Counted from the first letter of the stretch, positions 25,442 through 33,784 are shown. The stretch: DNA of 64,000 bases from Cohaesibacter gelatinilyticus (GCF_900215605.1 NZ_OBEL01000002.1:558001-622000); one strand, 5' to 3'. The notes: a model not told the origin generated them from the sequence alone. Numbers and translations are program-made.

Positions 25442-25883
25442 CTGCTCCCCTTTCCAGATTGCTGAGATTTTCTGACATCTTTTTCAGCACCTGGTTCACC
25501 AGCTCCAAATCCTGTGGGGCAATGTCCTGCAAGGAAAGATTGATAAGGCGGCTGGCAATGTCAGCAAGTTTTGCAAACAGGACGCGACCTGCTTCCGTTA
25601 TGCCGACATCAACAATCCTGCGATCCTTGCGGGTTCGGGTGCGTTCGAGCAGCCCCTTGCCTTCCAGCCGGTCAATCAGGCGCGATACTGTCGTGGGATC
25701 ACGCAATGTCAGTTGTGACAGATCACGCGGGCTCAATTGACCATGTTTGCTCAAAATAAGCAGCAAGGCCCATTCTTCACTGGTCACCCGATGCCCGTTG
25801 GCAACGAATGCTGTTTCAAGCTCCTTTCGGAGCTGAAACCCGAGATGGTTCACCCAGTAATGCGGAAAATTCTCATAATTCAT
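25434..25883 (-). CDS. MarR-family regulator
   Basis: 149 residues with the MarR winged helix: ALLLILSKHGQLSPRDLSQLTLRDPTTVSRLIDRLEGKGLLERT and the wing RKDRRIVDVGITEAG. First gene of a two-gene operon with the deiodinase-like protein. I start at 25883; in-frame ATG at 25889 and TTG at 25901 are also possible, but the latter two fall in or beside the operator. A perfect 29-bp palindrome directly at the start region strongly suggests autorepression. Confidence 0.88.
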   Translation of the reverse strand: MNYENFPHYWVNHLGFQLRKELETAFVANGHRVTSEEWALLLILSKHGQLSPRDLSQLTLRDPTTVSRLIDRLEGKGLLERTRTRKDRRIVDVGITEAGRVLFAKLADIASRLINLSLQDIAPQDLELVNQVLKKMSENLSNLERGADV

Positions 25884-25888
25884 AATCA

Positions 25889-25917
25889 TTGCTATATACA
25901 ATGATTGTATATAGCAA
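25889..25917. promoter_or_regulatory. MarR operator, perfect 29-bp palindrome
   Basis: Arms TTGCTATATACAAT and ATTGTATATAGCAA (14 bases each, exact) around a single G. It lies six bases upstream of the MarR start codon and contains the AT-rich promoter elements. Confidence 0.8.
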
Positions 25918-25982
25918 TCAATAAAAAGATTTATCTTACCGGCAATGTCACCTGTGCAACCTGCTAGACCGATTGATTTTTA

Positions 25983-26660
25983 ATGTTTAGATTGACCTAT
26001 ATGGCTGATTTCACCGACGAAAACCCCTCCTGTGTTCACCGCTGGTCCTACACGGTTGAGAAAGACGAGACCTCTATCGTCCTGCCGGACGGGTGTTTGG
26101 ACATTCTTGTCGTTTCCTGTGTGGAGACGGGAAAGGATATGCTGTGTGCCACTCATTGGGACTTTTCGCCGAGACCGGTAGCGCTTCGTGCCGGGCTTAC
26201 TCTGACTGGCTATCGGCTTCGGCCAGGAACCATGGTCGATCTTCCCGAGCTTAATGCAGAAGTCGGTAACGTCTCCAATCTGGAGGCCATGATCAATGAT
26301 GCTGCAAGCCCTGATCAAGAGATCACGCAGATCATTGAAGCTCTGGGTTTACCGGAAAGCAGCGTCGATGGCCTGGCCAGACAGCAAGGGGTATCGGAAA
26401 GAAGTCTGCAACGTCATTTCAAGAGCCTTTCCCTTCCGCCGCCGGTCTTCTGGCGTCAATTGGGGCGGGCAAGGAGGGCCGTTCAGGCGCTGCCATGTCG
26501 GGTGCCGCTCAGTGACATTGCCCTCGACTATGGCTATAGCGATCAGGCCCACATGACGCGGGAGTTTGTCCGATGGTTTGGCCTGACGCCAGCCCAGTTG
26601 CGCCAAAGCCCGGATGTCATGAAGTATCTGGCAGAGCCGGGCCTTGGGAATTGGTCATAA
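25983..26660 (+). CDS. AraC-family regulator
   Basis: 225 residues. The N-terminal domain (about 12-95) has the DUF6597-like pattern WSYTVEKDETSIVLPDGCLDILV and GYRLRPGT; the C-terminal AraC helix-turn-helix pair covers about 125-215 (LARQQGVSERSLQRHFKS and LSDIALDYGYSDQAHMTREF). No strong ribosome site is visible; ATG at 26001 is an alternative start. It is divergent from the MarR operon and convergent with the DUF1801 gene, so its target is unclear. Confidence 0.85.
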   Translation: MFRLTYMADFTDENPSCVHRWSYTVEKDETSIVLPDGCLDILVVSCVETGKDMLCATHWDFSPRPVALRAGLTLTGYRLRPGTMVDLPELNAEVGNVSNLEAMINDAASPDQEITQIIEALGLPESSVDGLARQQGVSERSLQRHFKSLSLPPPVFWRQLGRARRAVQALPCRVPLSDIALDYGYSDQAHMTREFVRWFGLTPAQLRQSPDVMKYLAEPGLGNWS

Positions 26661-26674
26661 GAAGTCGCTTCAAA

Positions 26675-27001
26675 TCAAAGAGCTTTAGCCGCCTGACGTA
26701 AAAAGCCCTCGCTTTGCTTTTCCTCGATGTCTGAGAGTTTGGCGAACTTGATATGGCGACGAAACTTCCCGCTTCCTTCCAGGATCTTATCGGGATCATC
26801 TAGATCACATCCGTTGGTGAATTCCAGCGAGACGTGGTTCTTGTAGGCAAAGACCCCGCAGAATTGCGATTTCATCTCTCCGGGGATGGCCTCGACCATG
26901 GTGCCACCATATTTCGCGACGAATGCCGCTTCAGGCACCACTCGTTTTATCAGGGCCTTCAAGTGCTCGGCAATTTCGGCTTTTTCAATTTCATTCATCA
27001 T
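26675..27001 (-). CDS. DUF1801 (YdhG-like) protein
   Basis: 108 residues of the YdhG/DUF1801 fold, related to the frataxin-like CyaY/YjbR group: ALIKRVVPEAAFVAKYGGTMVEA, GVFAYKNHVSLEFTNGCDLDDPDKILEG split around a central strand, and a C-terminal RHIKFAKLSDIEE. Function in bacteria is unknown. It lies four bases after the VOC gene on the same strand, so both form an operon. Tandem ATGs at 27001 and 26998 leave the start ambiguous. Confidence 0.75.
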   Translation of the reverse strand: MMNEIEKAEIAEHLKALIKRVVPEAAFVAKYGGTMVEAIPGEMKSQFCGVFAYKNHVSLEFTNGCDLDDPDKILEGSGKFRRHIKFAKLSDIEEKQSEGFLRQAAKAL

Positions 27002-27005
27002 GTAT

Positions 27006-27395
27006 TTATCCCGGAAGCTGGACTGCTGAGCAAATCTCGATCAGATAGCCATTGGGGTCTGCGACATAGGATGTCGTCTGCCCCCATGGCTCGTCACGTA
27101 CATCCTGAATGAGCGTCGCGCCAGCATCAACCGCTCTTTTCAGGGCGCTTGCTACATCATCCGTCTCAAACGCAATCTCAAATGTCGGATTATCAGATCG
27201 TGGGGATGCCGGGTTCTTGCCCAACTGATGCATGAGAGCCTTTGAGGAAAAGGCCAGTTTCGTCTCTCCGGTGACCAATTCCCCATAATCGCCACCCTCG
27301 TGAAGAAAGGCGCGCTCAAGCCCGAATGCTTTCTCGAAAAAGGTAAGTGAAGCCGGGACATCATCCACGTAAAAAATCGTGTAGCGAAAGATCAT
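27006..27395 (-). CDS. VOC-family (glyoxalase/dioxygenase-fold) protein
   Basis: 129 residues with two beta-alpha-beta-beta-beta modules: FRYTIFYVDDVPASLTFFEKAFGL and FEIAFETDDVASALKRAVDAGATLI, ending in YVADPNGYLIEICS with a candidate metal glutamate. No specific substrate can be named; related proteins include resistance proteins and glyoxalases. It is the first gene of a two-gene unit with DUF1801. Confidence 0.85.
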   Translation of the reverse strand: MIFRYTIFYVDDVPASLTFFEKAFGLERAFLHEGGDYGELVTGETKLAFSSKALMHQLGKNPASPRSDNPTFEIAFETDDVASALKRAVDAGATLIQDVRDEPWGQTTSYVADPNGYLIEICSAVQLPG

Positions 27396-27522
27396 TCAAA
27401 GTGCCTCCAGAATTGACTTCTTGCAGGCAGGATAAACAGGCGGCTGATGTCCTGTCTTGAAGAAAGCCGACAGTCACCATCTTTATAGCCAGGATCTCAA
27501 TCTGGCACAGATGTTTGGGCTT

Positions 27523-28140
27523 TCACCCTTCCTTCAAGGTGGCAATCAGGGCATCGAGCACCTGTAAATGATCCTCAGGATCATCCCCTTCAGAGACTGC
27601 AAGGGCGGCTCGGTCGAACATGGCGGAAAGCTGTTGCGTCAGGGCTTCAAGGGGAAGGGTCCGGATCTCGCTCGCTTTCATGGCGGCGGCAAGCCCCAGA
27701 CGCAATGTATCTGCAGAGGTTTCACGATCGATCTTGTCGAGTTCGATCTGCCCCAGGACTGCCGGGCCGTCCAGAAGCATGATGCGGACGCGCCCCGGTT
27801 CCTGCATGGCGCGGAGATAGCCACGGCTCCCCTGCTTCAATGCGTCAATTGCAGAGGCAGGAGCGGGCTTGATGGATGCATTTATCTCATCGGCCACGGC
27901 GACAAATTCCTCGGTGACCACAGCGTGAAAGATCGCCTCTTTATCTTTGAAATGGTGGTAAAGCGCCCCGCGCGTGACCCCCGCGGTCTTCACGATTTCC
28001 GGTGTGGAGGTTTCCGCATAGCCCTTTTGCGCAAATAGAGCTCTGGCCGCACCAATCAGCGCAGAGCGCATGGCCTCGGTGCGAGCCTTATTGGACCTTG
28101 GTTGTTCTTTCTCTTTCATACATTCAGCCTGGATGCTCAT
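27523..28140 (-). CDS. TetR-family regulator
   Basis: 205 residues. The N-terminal DNA-binding domain (about 22-68) has RSALIGAARALFAQKGYAET and GVTRGALYHHFKDKEAIF, typical of the AcrR-like group, and a TetR_C-type ligand domain follows. An ATG at 28119 is an alternative start. It is transcribed away from a VOC gene with a perfect palindrome in the 47-base gap, so it very likely represses that gene and itself. Confidence 0.88.
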   Translation of the reverse strand: MSIQAECMKEKEQPRSNKARTEAMRSALIGAARALFAQKGYAETSTPEIVKTAGVTRGALYHHFKDKEAIFHAVVTEEFVAVADEINASIKPAPASAIDALKQGSRGYLRAMQEPGRVRIMLLDGPAVLGQIELDKIDRETSADTLRLGLAAAMKASEIRTLPLEALTQQLSAMFDRAALAVSEGDDPEDHLQVLDALIATLKEG

Positions 28141-28150
28141 AACTATATCG

Positions 28151-28165
28151 CATACAGACTGTATG
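28151..28165. promoter_or_regulatory. TetR operator between TetR and VOC genes
   Basis: CATACAG-A-CTGTATG, perfect 7-base arms, in the only 47 bases separating the divergent genes. Confidence 0.65.
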
Positions 28166-28187
28166 TTTTTTTAGAAGGAGACGCAAT

Positions 28188-28613
28188 ATGAAATGCACCC
28201 AATATTATCCCGTGATCCAGACAGACAATGCGGCAGCAACAAAGGCCTTCTATGTGGATCACTTTCGTTTCAAGGTGAGCTTTGATGCAGACTGGTATTG
28301 TCATCTGCAATCCAGCAAAGATGAAGGCGTAAACATCGCGATCCTGAAAGGTGATCATGAGACCATCCCGAAACAGGGACATGGAACGGTCAATGGCTTG
28401 ATCCTAAATTTCGAGGTGGAGGATGTGGATGCGGAATTCCAGCATGTTCAGGAAGCAGGCCTGCCCATTCTGAAAACACTGACGGACGAGGCCTTTGGTC
28501 AGCGCCACTTCATCACCTGTGATCCGAACGGCGTTTTGATTGATGTGATCAAGCCCATTCCGCCGACCGCAGACTTTGCCGATCAATATGCCTCAGACGC
28601 CCTTCCGGCTTGA
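28188..28613 (+). CDS. VOC-family protein controlled by TetR
   Basis: 141 residues, VOC fold: [23 protein letters not shown] at the start, a second module [23 protein letters not shown], and [17 protein letters not shown] near the end. AAGGAG lies eight bases before the ATG. It is divergent from the TetR gene and followed by a hairpin terminator, so it is a single-gene unit. Probable detoxification role; the substrate is unknown. Confidence 0.85.
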   Translation: MKCTQYYPVIQTDNAAATKAFYVDHFRFKVSFDADWYCHLQSSKDEGVNIAILKGDHETIPKQGHGTVNGLILNFEVEDVDAEFQHVQEAGLPILKTLTDEAFGQRHFITCDPNGVLIDVIKPIPPTADFADQYASDALPA

Positions 28614-28633
28614 TCATGATGCTGACATTACGA

Positions 28634-28662
28634 CGAGGCCCATCCTGTTATCTTGGGCCTCG
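28634..28662 (+). terminator. Terminator of the VOC gene
   Basis: Perfect 9-bp arms CGAGGCCCA/TGGGCCTCG with an 11-base loop, 20 bases after the stop codon. Confidence 0.6.
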
Positions 28663-28921
28663 TTAAGTGGGCTGGGCCATAGGGTGGTTGCAGTCAGGGT
28701 TTCGAGATGGCATGTCTGTGTGGGGAGGCGGGCATGTCGGCAGGCGGATAATGCTGACTTTCGTTGTCATTACATCAATGATCATTTCATCTCTCCGCTT
28801 CCTGTGAAATATCTGGTAGCAATCATCGAGTAATTGATGGTTTGTGAATTATATACTACGTCGTCTATGGAGATATTGCCCCGTGAATATTGAGCAAGAA
28901 GTAGTGAGAGCGATAGTTTGA
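28663..28921. other. Left border of the low-GC accessory patch
   Basis: About 260 bases without a gene. Base composition drops to AT-rich from about 28760 and stays low through the next gene, marking a likely transfer boundary. No direct repeat or tRNA end that would define an insertion site was seen. Confidence 0.4.
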
Positions 28922-29923
28922 ATGACTGATAAAAAGTCAACAGGGCGACAACTAGGTTTCGAGGCGGAAGAGTTTGCAGCATCCCTATTTGAAGCGCTCG
29001 GCTATGTTGTCACGAGAGAGGTCCTCATCGGTGGCATCATGGTTGATATGATTATCGAGCGTGATGGCTTATGGCACCCAGTGGAAGTCAAGTTTTTCTT
29101 AAAACGGGTTAGTAATTCTACCATTTTGGAGAATGCGGTACGTTTGCGTCAACTGGTTTCCGTGGATCCACGTTTATCAAATCCCATACTTGTTATCATT
29201 GGCTCCCTCACGGCGTATGCTAGAGGTTGGTCATCTTCAAACTTTGACATTCGCGTGTGGGATTACCAAGAGCTGAGAAATAAAACTGTTGAGCTGAAAG
29301 AGCTTCGCCAGCGATTAGATATGCTCATTGACCCTGAAAATATGAATACTCAGGATATCAATACTGCATCTCGCGAGAAGCGTGAAGTAGTAGCTAGTTC
29401 CCTAATAGAACGTCTCAGATCACACGAAGCTAAGGATGGCTTGACACCAACCGATTACGAAAAACTATGCAGGGAAGTGTTTTCGTTTCTTTTCGACCCA
29501 TTTCTCTTTGGCTTTAGCGATCAACATCGCACTACAGATGGTGCAAACAGATTTGATTTCGTTTGCAGAATCAAGTCAGGAGATCAGTTCTGGGATGCGT
29601 TGCAGAGAGATTTCCGCACACGAGTCATTTTGTTTGAATGTAAGAACTATAAAGATAAAATCACTGCGGATCAGATCTACTCAACCGAACGGTACCTTTT
29701 TACCTCTGCGCTCAGAACCGTAGCTTTTCTAATCTCTCGCAAGGGACACGATGAGGGTTGTTTTCGCGCAGCTCAAGGAGCGATGAGAGAGAGTGGAAAG
29801 CTTATTATTCTGCTTTCTAACAAGGAGTTGATTGAGATGCTTAAGTTTGAGGGTACGGAGGATGGTGCAACTAGTTTCCTAGACCAACATATCTGGAGAT
29901 TTGTGACAGGCCTTCCGAGGTAG
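28922..29923 (+). CDS. Protein with two PD-(D/E)xK nuclease domains
   Basis: 333 residues. Domain 1 (about 8-125) reads as an Mrr-like restriction fold: a helix FEAEEFAASLFEALGYVV, then the catalytic set D42, E55-x-K57 (VDMII ... PVEVKFF). Domain 2 (about 175-330) repeats it: YEKLCREVFSFLF, then D212 (RFDFV) and E239-x-K241 (FECKNY), with a following KITADQIYSTERYLF helix as in Mrr-like enzymes. A charged linker of about 50 residues joins them. Both active sites look complete. Low GC and the next gene, a Shedu-like nuclease, suggest a defence role. It could also be a nuclease of a mobile element. Confidence 0.65.
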   Translation: MTDKKSTGRQLGFEAEEFAASLFEALGYVVTREVLIGGIMVDMIIERDGLWHPVEVKFFLKRVSNSTILENAVRLRQLVSVDPRLSNPILVIIGSLTAYARGWSSSNFDIRVWDYQELRNKTVELKELRQRLDMLIDPENMNTQDINTASREKREVVASSLIERLRSHEAKDGLTPTDYEKLCREVFSFLFDPFLFGFSDQHRTTDGANRFDFVCRIKSGDQFWDALQRDFRTRVILFECKNYKDKITADQIYSTERYLFTSALRTVAFLISRKGHDEGCFRAAQGAMRESGKLIILLSNKELIEMLKFEGTEDGATSFLDQHIWRFVTGLPR

Positions 29924-30092
29924 CCAGCCCATCTGATTTTGACGGATTTTATACCTATTAGCGAAAGCTGCCATTTAGGCAGCGCGCAGTGTCCCCCGTG
30001 CCTGTCGTGCAAGCGCCTTAGTACGCTGCCAGAAAGAGGCCATTCACTAAGACAAACAGAAACCGCCAATTGGAAGTGGGAAGGCGAAGCTT

Positions 30093-30785
30093 ATGAAGTT
30101 TACGAACGCAGAAAATTGGCGTGAAGATCTGTTTAATCGATGGCCGCAGGACTGGCCAGACAAGTCGAAGCACGTGATACCCCACGACGTGACGGTGGCG
30201 CAATATGAGGAATTGGTTGCCCTACTAGATGCGAAAGCCGGGGAGCGAGAGATTGAGATGTTCCTCACACGTAACCGCGAGGCACTCTCAATGGTAATCT
30301 GGCTGTTCTCAACAGGACATCACATGAGCTGGATCTTCCCTAAGGCACCGTTCAGGCCCTCGGTTGGGGAGGTTGGCGGACTTATACCCGACTATCTAGT
30401 TGCTGGCGCCAACAGTATGGGGGTCCAATACTTTGTGCTAGAACTGAAGGGGCCTGATAAAAGGGCCTTCGTGAAACAAGGGAAGCGCGTGTATTTGTCA
30501 GCTGAAGCGAACAAGGGCGTCTGTCAGCTCATGAATTACCTCGACTATGCTGCCCGCGATCAGGCGTACCTTCGCGACAGTCTGCAACTTCACCAGTTTC
30601 GAGAACCGACGGGCGTGCTGTTGATCGGGACTGACGAGGAAACCGAAGACCCTCAGGTACGTCAATTCAAGGCGGCATGGAACAGGATGAATCCACAGAT
30701 CATGATCAGATCGTATAGTGCGTTGCAACGCACAATGCTGAGTAAGCTTCAAGACCATAGAAAATTGCCGACTGTAGAGAAATAG
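30093..30785 (+). CDS. Shedu-like (DUF4263) nuclease
   Basis: 230 residues. The C-terminal two thirds match the DUF4263 pattern of Shedu SduA: EREIEMFLTRNREAL helix, then GGLIPDYLVAG with D100, YFVLELKGP with E117-x-K119, and NKGVCQLMNYLDYA. This is a PD-(D/E)xK nuclease fold; SduA proteins defend against phage. Here the N-terminal part is short (about 45 residues), whereas many Shedu proteins have long N-terminal sensor regions. GGAAGG nine bases before the ATG fixes the start. It follows the double-nuclease gene by 169 bases; the two may act together. Confidence 0.65.
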   Translation: MKFTNAENWREDLFNRWPQDWPDKSKHVIPHDVTVAQYEELVALLDAKAGEREIEMFLTRNREALSMVIWLFSTGHHMSWIFPKAPFRPSVGEVGGLIPDYLVAGANSMGVQYFVLELKGPDKRAFVKQGKRVYLSAEANKGVCQLMNYLDYAARDQAYLRDSLQLHQFREPTGVLLIGTDEETEDPQVRQFKAAWNRMNPQIMIRSYSALQRTMLSKLQDHRKLPTVEK

Positions 30786-30999
30786 TTCTCCCGCAATTTC
30801 GGTCTCTGTTTGGAAACAGAAATCTTAACTTGCCGAAGTTTCTCGCAAAAACAGGAGCGAAGGAACGGAGAGTCAATGTCTGCTTTTGTGTGCTCATCTT
30901 GTGGGTGCTGTCAGTCCCCGTAAGCCCCCATTCCAGTCATTCTTTTGAACTTCTGCATCTTGGACACAATGTAGCCCTCAGAATTTCGACCAAACGCGC
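30786..30999. other. Right border of the accessory patch
   Basis: About 210 bases without a gene after the Shedu-like gene. An inverted repeat near 30805-30822 (TCTGTTT/AAACAGA) could end its transcript. Confidence 0.4.
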
Positions 31000-31024
31000 C
31001 GGGCTGCAGAATGACTGCAGCCCG
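31000..31024. terminator. Terminator of the SPW-like membrane gene
   Basis: Perfect 10-bp arms CGGGCTGCAG/CTGCAGCCCG with a five-base loop, flanked by CAAACG and CGTTTG-like ends, 19 bases after the stop of the minus-strand gene. It could work in both directions. Confidence 0.65.
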
Positions 31025-31043
31025 TTTGCGTTGTGGGTTTGGG

Positions 31044-31679
31044 TCATGCGGCAGCCATGCGCTCTTCGGGTTGGTGCAGGCCGACTACGGCGATGACGGT
31101 CAGGCCGAGCAGCATATTGTACCAGAACTCGATGCCAGCGAAGCCGAGCAGCAGCGGCGCGGCGATGAAGGTGATGCCGACGAGGCCATCGACAGTGAGA
31201 TGCACGCTATAGGGCAGCACTCGGAATACACCGAGATGGTGGTCCGTCAGCAGCGTCAATATAAGGGCCGCGATGCCGGTCACGACGGACAGCCAGAATG
31301 CCAGACCATTGCCGCTACCCAGGCCAAACAGAAACGGCATGGCCATGAGGTTAATACCAACGAGGGGGAACAATAAGCCATAGGATGTTTTTCGATTGTT
31401 TGCTGACAAGGCAGCTTTCGACGGACAATGCCGGGGCATTTTCGGAAGAAAGATAACGCTGCTCAGCGAGCAATCGAAAAGCACCGAAGGCCGGATTGTC
31501 AAGCCTCACAGACTGCGTCGCAGCTACCTTTTGGTCAACCAGACCAGAGCGGCATCTGCTCCTTGCCACAAAGCCCGAAAAGTCCGGTCATATGGGTCAT
31601 TCTTTCCCCTCGTTGGTATAAGTGCAACCGGATAGTCGAGATAGGCGTGAATGGATTTGGTGATGAAACGTGGGAACAT
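31044..31679 (-). pseudogene. SPW-repeat membrane protein split by miniature element
   Basis: The N-terminal piece (start 31679, AAGGAAG before it) encodes MFPRFITKSIHAYLDYPVAL; the rest continues after the element as NLMAMPFLFGLGSGNGLAFW and on to an end at 31044. Removing the 264-bp element and one TAA joins the two in frame into a 122-residue protein with four membrane segments and the SPW-type stretches WLSVVTGIAALILTLL and LTVDGLVGITF. The element brings an in-frame TAG, so the full protein is no longer made; a TTG inside the element could start a 152-residue version with a foreign N-terminus. Neighbour of an AraC gene that may have controlled it. Confidence 0.8.
31355..31618 (-). mobile_element. 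264-bp miniature inverted-repeat element, copy B
   Basis: Flanked by TAA (31352-31354 and 31619-31621). It is copy A (15333-15596) in reverse orientation, of exactly the same length and with matching sequence along its whole span. Ends read TACCAACGAGG and CCTCGTTGGTA. It lies inside the SPW-like gene, where the restored reading frame proves both the element limits and the 3-bp duplication. Confidence 0.85.
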
Positions 31680-31784
31680 GATTTCTCTTCCTTTTGTTTG
31701 AGCGAGCTGGTTGCTCTGGAAGAGAAATAGGCGATGCTGTCTGATCAAACTATGTTTGATCACTCTATATTTTGTGCAGATCGT

Positions 31785-32741
31785 TCATGAATTTGAATGA
31801 TCAGTGGCAATCGATTTTCTGAACCCTGCCGGGGTCATGCCGGTTTCCTTTTTGAAAACACGGGCAAAGGCAGAGTCAGAGGCATAGCCTGCGCCCTCTG
31901 CTGCGTCAGTCAGTGAGTTTCTGGGATGCACAAGCAATTTTTTGGCGATTTCGATGCGCCAGGCGGTGACATATTCCATGGGCGTCATCGCCATTTTCTT
32001 TTGAAACAGGACCGCAAAGCTGGTGCGTGACATGCCGGCCGTCTGGGCCAGCGCTTCGACCGTCCAAGGTGTGGCAGGGGATTTGTGAAAGGCATCCAGT
32101 GCCCGTCTCAGATTGTCGTCCGAGAAGGCACCAAGCCCCCATTCCGGGGCCTCGTTGCTCTCTATGAAACTGCGAATGGCCTGGGCGAGGATGGCTTCGG
32201 ACATTTTTAGCGCAATCAGATCGCCGCCCATGCGCTGGCCACCGGCCTCGTCGCCAATCACCCGCAAGGTGGCTTCCATCCATTTGCCCGCTGTTTCTCC
32301 ATAATTCTTGAGATGAATGAAAGGCGGCAGTCGTTCCATCAGGATATGTTTTGCGTGGGGCTCGAAGGAAAAATGCCCGCAGATGAGCTGCGTCTCGCGG
32401 TCATCGTCATCGCCGCCATAAACCAGAACTCCGGTTCCGGTGAAGCCTGATTTTTCAATGACGGTGTCGAGTGGAAGAACCGCGTCTCTTGTTTCCGGGG
32501 CGCAATAGAGTTTGTGCGAAGCGCCATGGGGAATGATGAGCAGATCCCCTTGGGCAATTGCGACCGGCTTCTCGCAACCCGCCACCTCGATCAGACAATT
32601 GCCGCGATGGGCAAAGTGAAAGCGCGCGACATTTTCAAAGGGCGGCACTTCAATGCCCCATGGGGTGGTGAGCGATGTGCGGAAATAAAGCGTGCCGCGC
32701 ATCGAAAGGCTGGTGAGGATGTCACTGAGAAGATCAAGCAT
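31785..32741 (-). CDS. AraC-family regulator with cupin domain
   Basis: 318 residues. The N-terminal cupin (about 15-185, AraC_binding_2/Cupin_6 type) has FHFAHRGNCLIEV and GDLLIIPHGASH; the C-terminal AraC domain spans about 210-310 with LAQTAGMSRTSFAVLFQKK and LTDAAEGAGYASDSAFARVFKKETGMTP. This subfamily is usually beside the gene it controls; the split SPW-like membrane gene lies 105 bases downstream on the same strand. The DUF4142/cupredoxin operon is divergent and another possible target. Confidence 0.88.
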   Translation of the reverse strand: MLDLLSDILTSLSMRGTLYFRTSLTTPWGIEVPPFENVARFHFAHRGNCLIEVAGCEKPVAIAQGDLLIIPHGASHKLYCAPETRDAVLPLDTVIEKSGFTGTGVLVYGGDDDDRETQLICGHFSFEPHAKHILMERLPPFIHLKNYGETAGKWMEATLRVIGDEAGGQRMGGDLIALKMSEAILAQAIRSFIESNEAPEWGLGAFSDDNLRRALDAFHKSPATPWTVEALAQTAGMSRTSFAVLFQKKMAMTPMEYVTAWRIEIAKKLLVHPRNSLTDAAEGAGYASDSAFARVFKKETGMTPAGFRKSIATDHSNS

Positions 32742-32876
32742 AAGCTGAGATTACATCAATATCTGCTTCTGTACAGAGGTTTGAACGATCTGCATGAAAT
32801 TTCGCATGATCTGGCATGTTTGGCCGCTGCTCTGCGTTGTATTTGGAAGGGACAGAAATCACAACAGGAGTGGATC

Positions 32877-33401
32877 ATGAGAAAGATTTTAGCCGGACTG
32901 ACCATCGCAGGAATGATGTTTGCAACGCAGGCCTTTGCCAATGACCCGGCAGAACTGAGCGATGTCGAAATTGCGCATGTGGCTTACACCGCTGACAATC
33001 TGGACATTCGCTATGCCCATCTGGCGCTGGCCAAATCGAAGAATCCCGAAATTCATGTCTTCGCCAAGACGATGATCCGCGATCATGAAGCGGTGAACGA
33101 GTTGGCGCTGGCGCTTTTGAAAAAGCTGGGTGTGCAGGCCAAGGACAATTTCCTGAGCCAGAAACTGAACCGCGATGGCGATGCGATCATTGCCAAATTC
33201 AGCGCGCTGAGCGGGGCGGAATTTGACAAGGCTTATGCCGAAAATGAGCTGGCTTACCACAAGGCGGTCAATGCTCTGGTTGGCGATGTCTTCATTCCCA
33301 ATATCGAAAATGCCGAGGTAAAGGCTCTGTTCGAAGAGGGCTTGAGGATCTTCAAAGCCCATGAAAAGCATGCCGAGATGATGGTCGGCGCGCTGAAATA
33401 A
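32877..33401 (+). CDS. DUF4142 secreted protein
   Basis: 174 residues, signal peptide 1-21 (ILAGLTIAGMMFATQAFA), then an all-helical ferritin-like DUF4142 domain: EIAHVAYTADNLDIRYAHLAL, FAKTMIRDHEAVNELAL and a closing HEKHAEMM. Histidines H66, and those in the last helix, could bind metal. AGGAG eight bases before the ATG at 32877 sets the start; a frame opens further upstream but through the AraC gene. The stop overlaps the next ATG (TAATG), so it is cotranscribed with the blue-copper protein. Confidence 0.85.
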   Translation: MRKILAGLTIAGMMFATQAFANDPAELSDVEIAHVAYTADNLDIRYAHLALAKSKNPEIHVFAKTMIRDHEAVNELALALLKKLGVQAKDNFLSQKLNRDGDAIIAKFSALSGAEFDKAYAENELAYHKAVNALVGDVFIPNIENAEVKALFEEGLRIFKAHEKHAEMMVGALK

Positions 33402-33748
33402 TGACATCGAACCTTAAACGCAGAGATATTCTGGTCGGGGTGGCGGCATGTGCCACCACTCTGGCCTTATCTGGCAAAACTGGCTTGGCTGCATCACCAG
33501 AGACCCATCATGTCAGGATCAAATCCTTCACCTTCGAGCCACAGCATATCAGGGTCAAGGTCGGCGATGTGATCGTCTGGACCAATGAGGATCTCGCCCC
33601 GCACACGGCTACGGCCATGGAGGGCGGCTGGGACACAGGAGAGATCGCCCGATCCGAGACCGGCTCGATCAAGGTAACCGCAGACATGGAACTCAGCTAT
33701 TTCTGCGCATTCCACCCCCATATGAAGGGTAGGATCGAATTGGTGTAG
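33401..33748 (+). CDS. Cupredoxin (amicyanin/plastocyanin-like)
   Basis: 115 residues. A twin-arginine-like leader (KRRDILVGVAACATT, cleavage after GLAA near 31) exports it. The type I copper site is complete: H68 (APHTATA), C102, H105 and M108 in FCAFHPHM, the C-x2-H-x2-M spacing of amicyanin. It should shuttle single electrons in the periplasm. Its start overlaps the DUF4142 stop, so the two proteins probably work together, perhaps in metal or redox handling. Confidence 0.88.
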   Translation: MTSNLKRRDILVGVAACATTLALSGKTGLAASPETHHVRIKSFTFEPQHIRVKVGDVIVWTNEDLAPHTATAMEGGWDTGEIARSETGSIKVTADMELSYFCAFHPHMKGRIELV

Positions 33749-33768
33749 GCCGTAGTCTCATAGATGAG
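33746..33768 (+). repeat. Short dispersed repeat at a stop codon (copy 2)
   Basis: TAGGCCGTAGTCTCATAGAT begins with the stop codon of the cupredoxin gene, just as copy 1 does at 13327; the two share 18 of the first 20 bases. Confidence 0.5.
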
Positions 33769-33784
33769 CAGGATGCATCCATCA

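Noticed and set aside
28922-31618. Complete genomic island with defined ends
   Set aside because: Composition changes near 28.76 kb and genes are accessory, but no integrase, tRNA or flanking direct repeat was found, so borders cannot be given.
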